NCBI GenBank assembly: GCA_031261485.1
Contig: JAISJO010000102.1
Span: 1 to 64,000 of the forward strand
Source of the DNA: Propionibacteriaceae bacterium
GTDB taxonomy: Bacteria; Actinomycetota; Actinomycetes; Propionibacteriales; Propionibacteriaceae
DNA length: 64,000 bases
Direction: 5' to 3'
The notes under the pieces are model-generated. The model was given only the letters and a program-made list of their open reading frames with translations, searched no databases and had not been told where the DNA came from. Shown piece after piece: positions 8,670 through 19,709 of the stretch (its first letter is position 1; each line of letters starts with the position of its first letter). The translations under genes were made by a program, and so were the position numbers.

Positions 8670-9487
8670 GGCTTACCCAAGAATCTGGGCAGAGGCTGGC
8701 CCGTCGCCATGCGTTTCATCCACACCAAGACGGCTGAATACGCCATCAACAATCCGAGGAGAACGACCTGTCCCATGGGTGTCTTGTACGCCTCGACATA
8801 CGTGCCTGAAAACCACAGCAAGACCAGAACAACGAGCGTAATGACCGTTACCCATCTGGCAGTCGCACGAGGTTTGGCCTGGTCAGCCTCCACAGCCCGA
8901 CGCGCCCGAATGTCCAGAGCCACCGACTCCGACAGCCCTTCCAGGATGCTCGCCAATCCTTGCCCACGCCTTGTCACACCGAGCAGAAGATTCGCCGCCA
9001 CAATGTCACCGGTGGGGTCGTTCAGATCATCAGCAAAGGCGCGCAGGGCATCGGTCGCAGGCCAGCGCGCCCGCAGTCGAGCCACGAGACGGGACACTTC
9101 GTCCGCGATTGGTTTGGGGGCGGACGGCAGAGTCGACACAATAGCTTGCTCCACTCCGGCTCCGGCGACAAGTATCCCTGCCAGCGAGCGGGTCCATTCC
9201 TCCATTGCTTCCAACTTGGCAATATCGGTCGACCCCTTGGTCTTGCCCACAAGGTACGGCAGGCCAACACCTAAGGCAGGCAAGAGCACAGCGACGACGG
9301 CCCACCCGGTGACAAGGGCAATCACGACTCCCACGACCGTGAGCCCCATCACAAGGAGGACGGGAGACTTCCAGGACACACGCACTTTCCCTGGCCGCGC
9401 CACTCGCTCAGTGCGCCTCACTCCCCAACTAAACAGCCACGCGCCTCCCAGGAGGCACGCCCCAGCCAGTGCCACAATCACGACCAT
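8666..9487 (-). CDS. tadB: TadB-like type II secretion F-domain membrane protein
   Basis: A 273-residue partner of TadC. Two hydrophobic segments near the N-terminus (VVIVALAGACLLGG; SPVLLVMGLTVVGVV) are followed by the T2SSF domain (residues 115-215, AKLEAMEEWTRSLAGILVAGAGVEQAI... LLLGVTRRGQGLASILEGLSESV) and two closing membrane helices (WVTVITLVVLVLLWFSG; VVLLGLLMAYSAVLVW). The ATG at 9487 overlaps the end of tadA by 10 bp. The role is platform protein of the Flp pilus machine. Confidence 0.88.
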   Translation of the reverse strand: MVVIVALAGACLLGGAWLFSWGVRRTERVARPGKVRVSWKSPVLLVMGLTVVGVVIALVTGWAVVAVLLPALGVGLPYLVGKTKGSTDIAKLEAMEEWTRSLAGILVAGAGVEQAIVSTLPSAPKPIADEVSRLVARLRARWPATDALRAFADDLNDPTGDIVAANLLLGVTRRGQGLASILEGLSESVALDIRARRAVEADQAKPRATARWVTVITLVVLVLLWFSGTYVEAYKTPMGQVVLLGLLMAYSAVLVWMKRMATGQPLPRFLGKP

Positions 9488-11163
9488 GGGCGCTCCGATA
9501 TGAACATGTCTTCCCAGCCTTCAGGCACGGTGTCGAGAACGGCCAGGCCTCCTTCGGGCGGAGTCGAGAAGACCCGAGTCGTGGCGTACCCGCGTGCAGA
9601 GTCAGAAGGGGCCACCGCCACAATTTCCGACACCCGCCGCCGACGAACGGTTTGGCCGTCTTCTCCGGTGTCCACATTCATCGTCAGGTGAACCAGCAAG
9701 TCGATGTCCTCTGCGATGGCCCTGGTCGCATACCCGGCTGTGACATGGGGACCGGCTTCCATCGCGCAGGTAATGAGCTTGCGTATTGCTCCTTCCGCAC
9801 TATTCGCGTGCGTCGTGGACAGTGAGCCCGAGCCGGACTGCATGGCTTTGAGCATGGCGAGGATCTCTCGACCTCTGACCTCCCCCACGATCTGGCGTGA
9901 CAGGTTGAACCGGAACGAGTCGTATAAGGCGTCGTCGATGAGGAACTCTCCGGCCCGATGCCCTTGCGCGTCCCTCTCCCCTGAGCCGGGTCTGCCTTCC
10001 CATGCGAAAACCACGCGATGGCGATCCGGCATCTCGTGGAGGTGGAGTTCGTATTCGGTCTCAAAGGTCCCGATGATTTCGTCAGGAGGTATTTCTGCGC
10101 ACAGCGCCCGCATGAGAGTGGTCTTGCCCGCTCCTTGTGCTCCGGACACCACGATGGAGGCTCTGCGCTGTACGGCTTTGGCCAAGAATCGGGCCGCTTC
10201 ATTGCTTAGTGTTTTCCTGGCAACCAGGCCGGATAAGGTGATTTCTGTCATACGGTGACGGCGAATAACGACCGACGGTCTGGGCGTGACCCACGCTGCG
10301 GCCGCGAGTCGCGCGCCCCCATCCAGCCTCAGGTGGAGGCGAGGTTCTGCTTCGGAGAACGCCCGCGCATTGACCTGGGAGCGCGAAGCGATGAAGGACA
10401 GGAAGCTCACCAGTTCCTCATCGCTGCCCGCCACGGGAGGACCAGCAACAATCGTTCCATCGGCTCGCTCCAGCCACACGCGGTCGGCTCCATCGATGAC
10501 AATGTTCTCAATCTGGTCGTCATCCACGAGGGGCTGGAGCCTGCCCAAGCGGAAGAGCGCGTCGAAGACGGCCTGGCTCATCTGTACCTGTGTGCGCTTG
10601 TCCCAGGGGGTCATCCCCGCCGAGATGGCACTGGCCGCTTCCTCGTCGATGAGGTCCGCGATGATGGCCCGCCCGATGGACTGCTGATGGGCCGAATCCA
10701 CACGCTCCGCCCCGAGACGAGTGGAAAGGCGGGTCGAGGCAGCCACTCGCATTGCCGCCACTTTGTCCCAATTCACACCGGAGGCCTGGCTGGGAGTCAG
10801 ACTCTTTTCTACCTCATCTGTCCATGCATGCTTCCCGATGTGCTCTCCTCGACTCAGCGGTAGTGACTCAAGCAAGGGCTCTTCGGGCTCGTCCTGGTGG
10901 CGGGGTTCCGAAGGCCACAAAGACTCCAGGGACGCTCTCGGCGGCGACCCGACGTCGGCCAGCCACAGACTCGACTGCTCCGCCGAACCCGGGTCCTCCC
11001 CGCCTTCGTGCTCCACCCAGGGCATTGTTTCGTCGCTCTGAAGTTGCCTAGCCTCCCCCACCGCCGCACGATGAGGGTCGAAACCATCCCAGCGTCCAAA
11101 CAGGGGCAGGGACTCCAAATCAATAGTGGTCTGGTCGGTTTCGACCAGGTCTGTCATGGTCAC
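9478..11163 (-). CDS. tadA: TadA/CpaF-family pilus assembly ATPase
   Basis: A 561-residue hexameric secretion ATPase. The catalytic domain holds a Walker A at about residues 340-350 (SGAQGAGKTTLMRAL), an Asp-box-like segment (IIGTFETEYELHLHEM) and the region EVRGREILAMLKAMQSGSGSLSTTHANSA with Walker B/His-box features of the CpaF family. The first 120 residues are a poorly conserved acidic extension not usual in short TadA proteins. The start is GTG at 11163 (GTGA overlap with the TadZ gene) or the ATG two codons later at 11157. It energises extension of the Flp pilus at the inner face of the membrane. Confidence 0.92.
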   Translation of the reverse strand: MTMTDLVETDQTTIDLESLPLFGRWDGFDPHRAAVGEARQLQSDETMPWVEHEGGEDPGSAEQSSLWLADVGSPPRASLESLWPSEPRHQDEPEEPLLESLPLSRGEHIGKHAWTDEVEKSLTPSQASGVNWDKVAAMRVAASTRLSTRLGAERVDSAHQQSIGRAIIADLIDEEAASAISAGMTPWDKRTQVQMSQAVFDALFRLGRLQPLVDDDQIENIVIDGADRVWLERADGTIVAGPPVAGSDEELVSFLSFIASRSQVNARAFSEAEPRLHLRLDGGARLAAAAWVTPRPSVVIRRHRMTEITLSGLVARKTLSNEAARFLAKAVQRRASIVVSGAQGAGKTTLMRALCAEIPPDEIIGTFETEYELHLHEMPDRHRVVFAWEGRPGSGERDAQGHRAGEFLIDDALYDSFRFNLSRQIVGEVRGREILAMLKAMQSGSGSLSTTHANSAEGAIRKLITCAMEAGPHVTAGYATRAIAEDIDLLVHLTMNVDTGEDGQTVRRRRVSEIVAVAPSDSARGYATTRVFSTPPEGGLAVLDTVPEGWEDMFISERPWS

Positions 11164-11912
11164 GAGGCGTGAATCACCCCCGGCCGGGTGTTCGCCGCTT
11201 CCCGCAACGCCGCCCCACAGGCCCGCAGATCCGTTTGGTAACGTCGAGAGGGCTTCACTTGGGCCCCTGCGCTGTACACCGCGGCACTACGAGAATCCCC
11301 TCTGACTTGGGCAAAGACTGGCACCTCCAAGGCCTTGGCGATCTCGGAAGCCGAGTAGGGGTGGCCTGGAGTCACCACGATGAGCCCACGCGGACCCAAC
11401 TCGGGATGAAGGTGCATTTCTTCACTGAAGTCACCGGCCCATTGCCGTGCAGCGGCCACAGAAGGCAGGTCGGACTTCGTGACAAGGGCGACGACATCGG
11501 CGGCGTTGAGCCACGACTGCGCGAATGAGGTCATACCCAGACGGCCAAGGTCCACGACGACATCTGTGTCCTCCCGAGAACCCAATTCCATGGCGAGAGG
11601 TCCCCACAAGTCCTGCACACTCCCCGCTTGCTTGTGCGAGCGTGGGCCAGACAGTATCCATGCACCCTCCCCCAGAGACAGACAGCACCGATCTACGTCA
11701 AGGGCCAATGTGCCTGCTCTATGAGACAGCAAGAGGTCGACCACACTCGCGGAGGGGGTGGTGAACCCGCGAAAGTACCCGGCCAAGATGGCTGACCCTC
11801 CCACAGCGTCCGCGTCCACGCACACGACAGGGTTGGGCCAGGTGCGCGCCAAGCCGAGGGCAATTGTGGTCACACCCGGAGACCCGGAGGCGGACATCAG
11901 CGCGATGATCAC
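11160..11912 (-). CDS. TadZ/CpaE-like ParA-family ATPase
   Basis: A 250-residue P-loop protein of the MinD/ParA type, with the start IIALMSASGSPGVTTIALGLARTW as an atypical Walker A (GSPGVTT in place of GKGGVGKT). An Asp-rich switch (VCVDADAVGGSAILAGYF) follows, and VVDLGRLGMT near residue 140. Such proteins (TadZ/CpaE) localise the pilus machine at a cell pole. The deviant lysine (no K before G-V-T-T) is common in this subfamily. It starts with GTG, overlaps the upstream SAF-domain gene by 4 bp and overlaps tadA by 4 bp. Confidence 0.82.
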   Translation of the reverse strand: MIIALMSASGSPGVTTIALGLARTWPNPVVCVDADAVGGSAILAGYFRGFTTPSASVVDLLLSHRAGTLALDVDRCCLSLGEGAWILSGPRSHKQAGSVQDLWGPLAMELGSREDTDVVVDLGRLGMTSFAQSWLNAADVVALVTKSDLPSVAAARQWAGDFSEEMHLHPELGPRGLIVVTPGHPYSASEIAKALEVPVFAQVRGDSRSAAVYSAGAQVKPSRRYQTDLRACGAALREAANTRPGVIHAS

Positions 11913-12535
11913 GAGCCCTCCCGCGATGTGAGGACAAGGGTGAGTCGGTCGGTGGCGGACAGAGCGGCCATCTCCACGGCCTCGGAGGCGGCCACATCGA
12001 CGGTGACCCGGATGGTCATGTTCGGGTCGGACGCGCTGACAGTGACCAGGAAGCCAGGGAAAGTGGCGAGCGAGCCCACTTGGGTCGGCAGAGGCACCTC
12101 CACGAGAAGAACCGCATCGCCAGGACGCAAATTGTGGTCCGGGTATTCTCCTGCCCGCAACTCCACACCCACTTCGGCTCGGCCCTGGCCAGGCGAGATA
12201 GTCAGGCCCACAGAATCGCTAGTAAGGAATGTGCCGGGGACAAGGTCAAATAGTGCGTACATTCCCACGACGGCCTCGATCTGCGAGGCAGGGATGGGAG
12301 CCAAGAGGGGGTCCACTCCGACGCGCGCCACCCCCAAGTCCTCCCGGCTGACCTGCTCTCCCCGCGCCACTGGAGCGACAATCGCCAGAACCTCTTGTGC
12401 GTTGGCGAGCCGCATGTACACCCCAGCGGACACCAAAGCACCCACAATGACGAGGACCACTCCCAGGGTCATCAGCAAAGGGTTCCTCCGCGCCCGAGGT
12501 TGTGCGTTCGATTCCCTAGTCTTCCTCAGACCCAT
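11909..12535 (-). CDS. SAF-domain (CpaB/RcpC-like) pilus protein
   Basis: A 208-residue protein. A basic N-terminus and one membrane helix (PLLMTLGVVLVIVGALVSAGVYM, residues 20-42) precede a SAF domain at about 48-112 (VLAIVAPVARGEQVSREDLGVARVG... GMYALFDLVPGTFLTSDSV). SAF domains occur in CpaB/RcpC proteins and may bind cell-wall glycan through the clamp-like fold. I chose the ATG at 12535, which overlaps the preceding stop by one base (TGATG) and has a GGAAGGG site. A longer open frame to 12775 has no supporting signal. Confidence 0.8.
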   Translation of the reverse strand: MGLRKTRESNAQPRARRNPLLMTLGVVLVIVGALVSAGVYMRLANAQEVLAIVAPVARGEQVSREDLGVARVGVDPLLAPIPASQIEAVVGMYALFDLVPGTFLTSDSVGLTISPGQGRAEVGVELRAGEYPDHNLRPGDAVLLVEVPLPTQVGSLATFPGFLVTVSASDPNMTIRVTVDVAASEAVEMAALSATDRLTLVLTSREGS

Positions 12536-12921
12536 CACTGCCCTTCCCTGATGGTCGCCGCAGCCTCCGCTTTCAAGGGCAAGTCCGCAATACCGATGAT
12601 GCCGAGAATGGCAGTCGAGTACTGCCCCCGAAGACTGACGCCAAGCGAACTTCCGGTCACGGACACTGTTCCCTCGACTCCGAGAGCCACGAGACATGAC
12701 TGTGCGGCACTCAAAGCCGACCCCGGTCCCGGGGCACCTCCCACACTGACTTGCCCCGCACCCACTCTCGCGCACTGGGACGCCACATCGCGCAATTCCT
12801 GTTCAGCACGCACCTGCCCCGAGAAATCCACCCCTATCCCCATGGCGATGAGGGCAGCCAAGCTGGCGAGCGGGACCATTGCCACCACCCGTCCTTCATC
12901 ACCTCGTCCGCCGAAACGCAT
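12535..12921 (-). CDS. TadE/TadG-like pilus-associated protein, first gene of Tad operon
   Basis: A 128-residue protein with a short charged start (MRFGGRGDEGRVVAMVPLASLAALIAMGIGVDFSGQVRAEQELRD) that matches the TadG/TadE-like 'helicase/secretion neighbourhood' proteins of actinobacteria. It has one hydrophobic helix, then an Ala/Gln-rich region and a beta-rich end. The +5 Glu of true pseudopilins is replaced here (GRVVAMV), so it may not be processed in the same way. Two cysteines (SQCARV, QSCLVA) could pair. It opens the operon; the promoter should lie in 12922-13040. No strong ribosome binding site is visible. Confidence 0.65.
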   Translation of the reverse strand: MRFGGRGDEGRVVAMVPLASLAALIAMGIGVDFSGQVRAEQELRDVASQCARVGAGQVSVGGAPGPGSALSAAQSCLVALGVEGTVSVTGSSLGVSLRGQYSTAILGIIGIADLPLKAEAAATIREGQ

Positions 12922-13138
12922 ACAGTCCAGACTGGCGTTCCCACAAGGCCTGTCCGAAGTTTTCCACAGGTCGTTTTGTACGTTCTTTGTACGGCGACTC
13001 GCTATCCCACCTTGAGCCGCCCGTCATTACTGAATTGACCCCCAAGCCGAGCGCGAAAGGCAGTAAGATTGTCCTATGAAATGAGCTGACAAGCACACAC
13101 GACCACTCGCCCACAGAACCCGACGCGAAAGTAGCCCC

Positions 13139-13360
13139 ATGTCCGAGTCAACACCCGTGGATCTCATCCCTGAACTCGTGCCCGAGTTCGTCATCGATGG
13201 TGTCGTGGCCAAGCACGTCAATCCTGACCCGATTGAGGGTGCGCCGCAAGTGCCCGCTGATTCCATTGCGGAGTTGGTCGAGCCCATTCTCGTTGGCGAC
13301 GAGGTCATCGCCAAGCACGGTATCGCCCCTGAATCCGACGAGGCCGAGGCTAGCGAGTAA
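13139..13360 (+). CDS. Small acidic protein of unknown function with an internal repeat
   Basis: A 73-residue, strongly acidic protein (MSESTPVDLIPELVPEFV...). Two similar segments follow each other: PELVPEFVIDGVVAKHVN (residues 11-28) and AELVEPILVGDEVIAKHGI (about 45-63). No membrane segment, cysteine or known motif is present. The ribosome binding site is weak, but the frame is complete and composition is unlike random sequence. It stands alone between the divergent Tad operon and gyrB. I do not recognise a family and infer no function. Confidence 0.5.
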   Translation: MSESTPVDLIPELVPEFVIDGVVAKHVNPDPIEGAPQVPADSIAELVEPILVGDEVIAKHGIAPESDEAEASE

Positions 13361-15646
<2,286 letters not shown>

Positions 15647-15728
15647 ATGACGAAGCAAGAACAGATGTCCTTCCCTTTACCCGCTCGTGGCCTCAATCCC
15701 GCTGAGCTGAACCAGAAAGAACGCACAC

Positions 15729-18455
15729 ATGGCTGACGATTTCGACGCCCTTGATGATTCCCGCCATGGGGTTGGCAAGGCCGAACAGGAAAACGCAGAC
15801 GCGGGCAGCCAGGAGTTGGCTGCTGGAACGCTGACCGGCAAGACCGAGCCGATTGACCTCAACACCGAGATTCAGCGGTCCTACCTCGACTACGCGATGT
15901 CCGTCATCGTGGGGCGTGCATTGCCCGATGTCAGGGATGGTTTGAAGCCCGTGCATCGCAGGGTCATCTATGCCATGTACGACGGTGGCTACCGCCCGGA
16001 TCGCGGCTGGAACAAGTGCTCCCGCGTCGTTGGCGAGGTCATGGGTCTCTATCACCCCCACGGCGACACGGCCATTTACGACACCTTGGTGCGTCTGGCT
16101 CAGCCTTGGGCCATGCGCCATCCTTTGGTTTCCGGACAGGGTAACTTCGGGTCGGCGGGCAATGACAAAGCCGCCGCCATGAGGTACACCGAATGCAAGA
16201 TGGCCCCGCTCGCCATGGAGATGGTCCGCGACATTACCGAAGACACGGTCGATTTCCAGCCCAACTACGACAACCGTGAGACAGAGCCAATGGTTCTTCC
16301 CTCGCGTTTCCCGAATCTGCTTGTCAACGGGTCCACCGGCATCGCTGTCGGCATGGCAACGAACATTCCGACTCACAACCTGCGCGAGGTCAATGACGCG
16401 GTCCAGTGGTACCTCGCCAACCCCGACGCCACGGTCGAGGAGTTGCTCGCCGCTTCGATGGCGCGTATCAAGGGCCCCGACTTCCCTGGTGGCGCCCTCA
16501 TCGTTGGCCGTAAAGGCATTGAGGACGCCTACCGGACGGGCCGAGGCCTGGTGTCCATGCGCGCAGTCATGGACATCGAAGAGGAGCGCGGCCACACCAA
16601 CCTGGTCATCACGGAGTTGCCGTACATGTGCAACCCGGACAACTTGGCGGTGAAGATCGCCGACCTGGTCAACTCCGGGAAACTCACGGGCATTGCTGAT
16701 ATCCGCGACGACACCTCCGCTCGCACAGGCCAGCGCCTCGTCATCCAACTCAAGCGTGACGCGCAACCGCGCGTGGTGATGAACAACCTGTACAAGCACA
16801 CGCCCCTCCAAGACACCTTCGGCTGCAACATGTTGGCCCTGGTCGATGGGGTGCCGAGGACCTTGCGCCTCGACCAATTCATCAGGTACTGGGTGCGCCA
16901 CCAGATCGACGTCATCCAGCGCCGGACCAGGTACCGCATCGCACAGGCCGAGAAGAACGCGCACATCTGGCGCGGGTACGTCGCGGCTCTCGACCAGTTG
17001 GACGCTGTCATCGCCCTCATTCGGGCGTCGCGCGACGGTGAGACTGCGAAGGCCGGACTCATCGACTTGTTGACCTATATCGATCACAAGTCGGGTCAAG
17101 AAGTGCACATCGACGAGGAGCAGGCCACCGCCATCCTCGACCTCCAGTGGCGTCGTCTGGCCGCGATGGAACGCCAGCGCATCATCGACCGTCTCGCAGA
17201 GCTGGAACGTGTCATTGCCGATTTGCAAGACATCCTCGACTCTCCCGCCCGCCAGCGCACCATCGTCTCCACTGAATTGCAGGAGATTGTGGACAAGTAC
17301 GGCGACGAGCGACGCACCAAGATCATCTCCGCCGATGGCGACCTCTCCGATGAGGACCTCATCCCGCAGGAAGACGTGGTGGTCACCATCACCCACGGTG
17401 GCTACGCCAAACGCACACGCGCCGACCAATACAGGTTGCAGAAGCGCGGTGGCAAGGGCGTCAAGGGTGCGACATTGCGTGCCGATGACGAGGTGGCTCA
17501 CCTCTTTACCACAAACTCACACGAGTGGTTGTTGTTCTTCACGACCAAGGGTCGGGTGTACAGGACGAAGGTCTACCAACTGCCCGAGGGCGGACGCGAA
17601 GCCAAGGGCGGCCATGTCGCCGGATTGCTGAGTTTCGCGCCGGACGAGAAGATCGCCCAGGTGTTGACGCTTCGGACGTACGAGGACGCCCAATATCTGG
17701 TGTTGGCAACGCGCAATGGTTTGACCAAGAAGACGGACCTGGGGTTGTACGATTCGTCTCGCCAGGCCGGTGTCATCGCCGTCAATTTCCGCGAGGATGA
17801 CGACGAGTTGATCGGCGCCGAGTTGGCCAATGCGGACGACGACATCTTGCTCATTTCGCGCGGTGGCCAGGCCATCCGGTTCTCCGCTGGCGACGACCAA
17901 TTGCGGCCCATGGGGCGTGCGACGTCGGGCGTGACCGGTATGAGGTTCCGCAACGGCGATGCACTGTTGTCCATGGCGGTCATCACTGCTGGATCTTCCG
18001 AGGAGGATCAGTTTGTCTTTACTGTCACTGATGGTGGGTACGCCAAACGTACGGCGGTGTCTGAATATCGCCAGCAGGGTCGTGGTGGACTCGGCGTGAA
18101 AGCTATGAAACTCACCGACGACAGAGGCGTCCTGGTCGGCGGGCTGGTCGTTGGCGAAGGCGACGAAGTCATCGCCATCAAGACGTCCGGGCAGATCATT
18201 CGGGCGTGCGTGGCGGATGTGGCGGTCAAGGGCCGCGACACCATGGGCGTGAAGTTCGTCGGCTTGCGCGGAGACGATTCCGTGGCTGCGATTGCTCGTT
18301 ACCCCGAGCATGAAGAAGAGGAAACTGCCGAGCAAGCTCCCGAGGGCGGCGAAGACTCGCCTGCCTCTGAGCCTTCGGCCGATACCGATGAAAGTGTGAC
18401 CGTGGTCGGTGTCGATGAGGGTGTGGCCGCCAGCGGTGCGGACACGAGCGAGTGA
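15729..18455 (+). CDS. gyrA: DNA gyrase subunit A
   Basis: A 908-residue breakage-reunion subunit of gyrase. The winged-helix region holds the quinolone-determining stretch [19 protein letters not shown]; Thr114 and Asp118 sit where E. coli has Ser83 and Asp87, and Ala115 replaces the Ser usual in mycobacteria. The catalytic tyrosine is Tyr153 (AAMRYTECK). The C-terminal beta-pinwheel begins near residue 540 and carries the GyrA box-like [10 protein letters not shown]. The tail after residue 855 is acidic and low-complexity ([20 protein letters not shown]), as in many actinobacteria. It lies 82 bp after gyrB. Confidence 0.98.
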   Translation: MADDFDALDDSRHGVGKAEQENADAGSQELAAGTLTGKTEPIDLNTEIQRSYLDYAMSVIVGRALPDVRDGLKPVHRRVIYAMYDGGYRPDRGWNKCSRVVGEVMGLYHPHGDTAIYDTLVRLAQPWAMRHPLVSGQGNFGSAGNDKAAAMRYTECKMAPLAMEMVRDITEDTVDFQPNYDNRETEPMVLPSRFPNLLVNGSTGIAVGMATNIPTHNLREVNDAVQWYLANPDATVEELLAASMARIKGPDFPGGALIVGRKGIEDAYRTGRGLVSMRAVMDIEEERGHTNLVITELPYMCNPDNLAVKIADLVNSGKLTGIADIRDDTSARTGQRLVIQLKRDAQPRVVMNNLYKHTPLQDTFGCNMLALVDGVPRTLRLDQFIRYWVRHQIDVIQRRTRYRIAQAEKNAHIWRGYVAALDQLDAVIALIRASRDGETAKAGLIDLLTYIDHKSGQEVHIDEEQATAILDLQWRRLAAMERQRIIDRLAELERVIADLQDILDSPARQRTIVSTELQEIVDKYGDERRTKIISADGDLSDEDLIPQEDVVVTITHGGYAKRTRADQYRLQKRGGKGVKGATLRADDEVAHLFTTNSHEWLLFFTTKGRVYRTKVYQLPEGGREAKGGHVAGLLSFAPDEKIAQVLTLRTYEDAQYLVLATRNGLTKKTDLGLYDSSRQAGVIAVNFREDDDELIGAELANADDDILLISRGGQAIRFSAGDDQLRPMGRATSGVTGMRFRNGDALLSMAVITAGSSEEDQFVFTVTDGGYAKRTAVSEYRQQGRGGLGVKAMKLTDDRGVLVGGLVVGEGDEVIAIKTSGQIIRACVADVAVKGRDTMGVKFVGLRGDDSVAAIARYPEHEEEETAEQAPEGGEDSPASEPSADTDESVTVVGVDEGVAASGADTSE

Positions 18456-18510
18456 CGTACATACCACACATCGGGTAGAGTCAAGTCGGACAATTAACAG
18501 GAGAAGGGCC

Positions 18511-19173
18511 ATGAGCGAACAAGAGCAAAAAGGTGCTGAAACCGCCGCTGCTGACCCAGCGGACGTGGGAAAGTCCATCACCGACAGCTTCACGCGCAGA
18601 TCCAAGCGCCTCGATGTGAGCCACACCTTGGATGGGCTGGACTCGGGACACAGGACTCAGGCGTCGAGTGTGCCTGACTTTGCCCCCGCCCTCGATGACA
18701 CCACACATGCGGAAAAGTCTTCTGGGCATCTGGGGTCGGTCACTGCTGTCACCGTGACACCCAAGAAACCCGCCGCCAAACGTTCTCCGCGGCTGCCCCA
18801 CCAGACCCGCAAGGCCCGCCTGCGCATCTCGCGCGTGGATCCATGGTCCGTCATGAAGACCGCCCTCCTGTTCGGCGTTGCTGGATGGATCATCATCGTC
18901 GTCGCCACCTTCGTCATCATGACAGTACTCGACGAGACAGGGTTGTACGCGGCGATCAATTCCACAGTCGCCCAGGTCTTCGCGCAGCCCGGCGCCGTCG
19001 ACCAGTTCGACATCAAGGATTACGTCAACACCACGCGCGTCACGGCGTTGGCCGCTGCGGTCGGCGGAGTCAGCGTCATCCTGCTGACTGCCCTGGCCAC
19101 GGTCTTCGCGTTCTTGTACAACCTGTCCGCCAATGTCATGGGCGGCATCGAAGTCACCCTCGCCGAAGACTAA
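18511..19173 (+). CDS. DUF3566 membrane protein
   Basis: A 220-residue protein typical of the gene after gyrA in actinobacteria. The N-terminal 105 residues are polar and disordered-looking. The DUF3566 domain follows (RKARLRISRVDPWSVMKTALLFGVAGWIIIVVATFVIMTVL... and ALAAAVGGVSVILLTALATVFAFLYNLSANVMGGIEVTLAED), with two membrane helices and the conserved ending GGIEVTL-ED. Function is unknown. The start at 18511 has AGGAGAAGG upstream; an open frame before it overlaps gyrA and lacks support. Confidence 0.92.
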   Translation: MSEQEQKGAETAAADPADVGKSITDSFTRRSKRLDVSHTLDGLDSGHRTQASSVPDFAPALDDTTHAEKSSGHLGSVTAVTVTPKKPAAKRSPRLPHQTRKARLRISRVDPWSVMKTALLFGVAGWIIIVVATFVIMTVLDETGLYAAINSTVAQVFAQPGAVDQFDIKDYVNTTRVTALAAAVGGVSVILLTALATVFAFLYNLSANVMGGIEVTLAED

Positions 19174-19233
19174 GGCCAGTCAGTCGTGGTGTCGGGGTTC
19201 TCGCAGGTGATGCGTTTGCGTCCCAGCAGAGGT

Positions 19234-19262
19234 TTGGGAATCCCTACCGCTTTTGGTAAAGT
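19234..19262 (+). promoter_or_regulatory. Promoter of tRNA-Ile
   Basis: TTGGGA (19234-19239) and TAAAGT (19257-19262) are separated by 17 bp and end 10 bp before the tRNA 5' end. This is a standard sigma-70-type arrangement for a stable RNA promoter. The same transcript could run on into the structured region after the tRNA, since no terminator separates them. Confidence 0.7.
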
Positions 19263-19272
19263 AGTCCGTCGC

Positions 19273-19346
19273 GGGCCCATAGCTCAGTCGGTTAGAGCGC
19301 TGCCCTGATAAGGCAGAGGTCGCTGGTTCAAGTCCAGCTGGGCCCA
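19273..19346 (+). tRNA. tRNA-Ile (anticodon GAT)
   Basis: A 74-nt cloverleaf. The acceptor stem GGGCCCA pairs with TGGGCCC and leaves A as discriminator. The D-arm contains AGCTCAGTCGGTTAGAGC. The anticodon arm is CTGCC-CTGATAA-GGCAG with anticodon GAT. The T-arm is GCTGG-TTCAAGT-CCAGC. No CCA is encoded. A GAT isoleucine tRNA downstream of gyrA and DUF3566 is a common actinobacterial arrangement. Confidence 0.97.
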
Positions 19347-19350
19347 CTCG

Positions 19351-19607
19351 CGATTGAGCCGAGCGACGATGAGCTTGCTCAATCGTCCGAGGCGATTGAA
19401 GCTGGTCGTAGGAACAGAGTTCCGAACACACGGTAGAAGTGAGATAGCGAGAAGAGAATCCGGCGATGCAAGTTTACTTGCATGAGTCGGATTTTCTTGT
19501 CGCTGGGCGAGCGCCTCAGTGTTGACGAGCGGTCGAAGACCGCGAGGAGCACAATGGGGCACGCGCGGCGCGAAGCGCCATCTCACTTCAGATAGCGACC
19601 GAACGCC
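19351..19607 (+). ncRNA. Candidate structured non-coding RNA downstream of tRNA-Ile
   Basis: The region has no protein-coding signal but a dense set of nested complementary segments. They are: GGAAC-AGA-GTTCC (19411-19423); a 10-bp long-range stem GAAGTGAGAT (19436-19445) with ATCTCACTTC (19580-19589); inside it a long hairpin 19447-19503 with an inner perfect ATGCAAG-TTTA-CTTGCAT; a hairpin GCGGTC-GAA-GACCGC (19529-19543); and a hairpin GGCGC-GAA-GCGCC (19567-19579). Outside lie GGTCG/CGACC (19404-19408, 19596-19600) and GGCG/CGCC (19391-19394, 19604-19607). A 9-bp pair CGATTGAGC/GCTCAATCG spans 19351-19385. It does not show the conserved cores of RNase P RNA, tmRNA or SRP RNA. The strand is inferred from the tRNA promoter, so the opposite strand is possible. 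Confidence 0.6.
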
Positions 19608-19709
19608 ATACCGAGCTTGTGGGAACCACTGACCCCTGCATGTCATCGGGATTCGGTGGGCCTTGTCCCAGATTCCAAGTCTGCGGACGCGCCCGGAGGA
19701 CTCACAGTG

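Noticed and set aside
7480-9503. Long plus-strand frames (453 and 311 residues) across the Tad genes
   Set aside because: Both are antisense to tadB, tadC and flp, which have clear family motifs and overlapping starts and stops.
15693-17501. 602-residue minus-strand frame opposite gyrA
   Set aside because: Antisense shadow of gyrA, with no domain or ribosome binding site.
19351-19607. Structured region as RNase P RNA, tmRNA or SRP RNA
   Set aside because: The invariant P3/P4 and CRI sequences of RNase P RNA, the tRNA-like ends of tmRNA and the GGAAGCAGC-type SRP loop are absent.
19284-19646. 120-residue minus-strand frame containing WAQLDLNQRPLPYQGSALTD
   Set aside because: This is the well-known false translation of the antisense of a tRNA gene. 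The rest of the frame crosses the structured RNA candidate.
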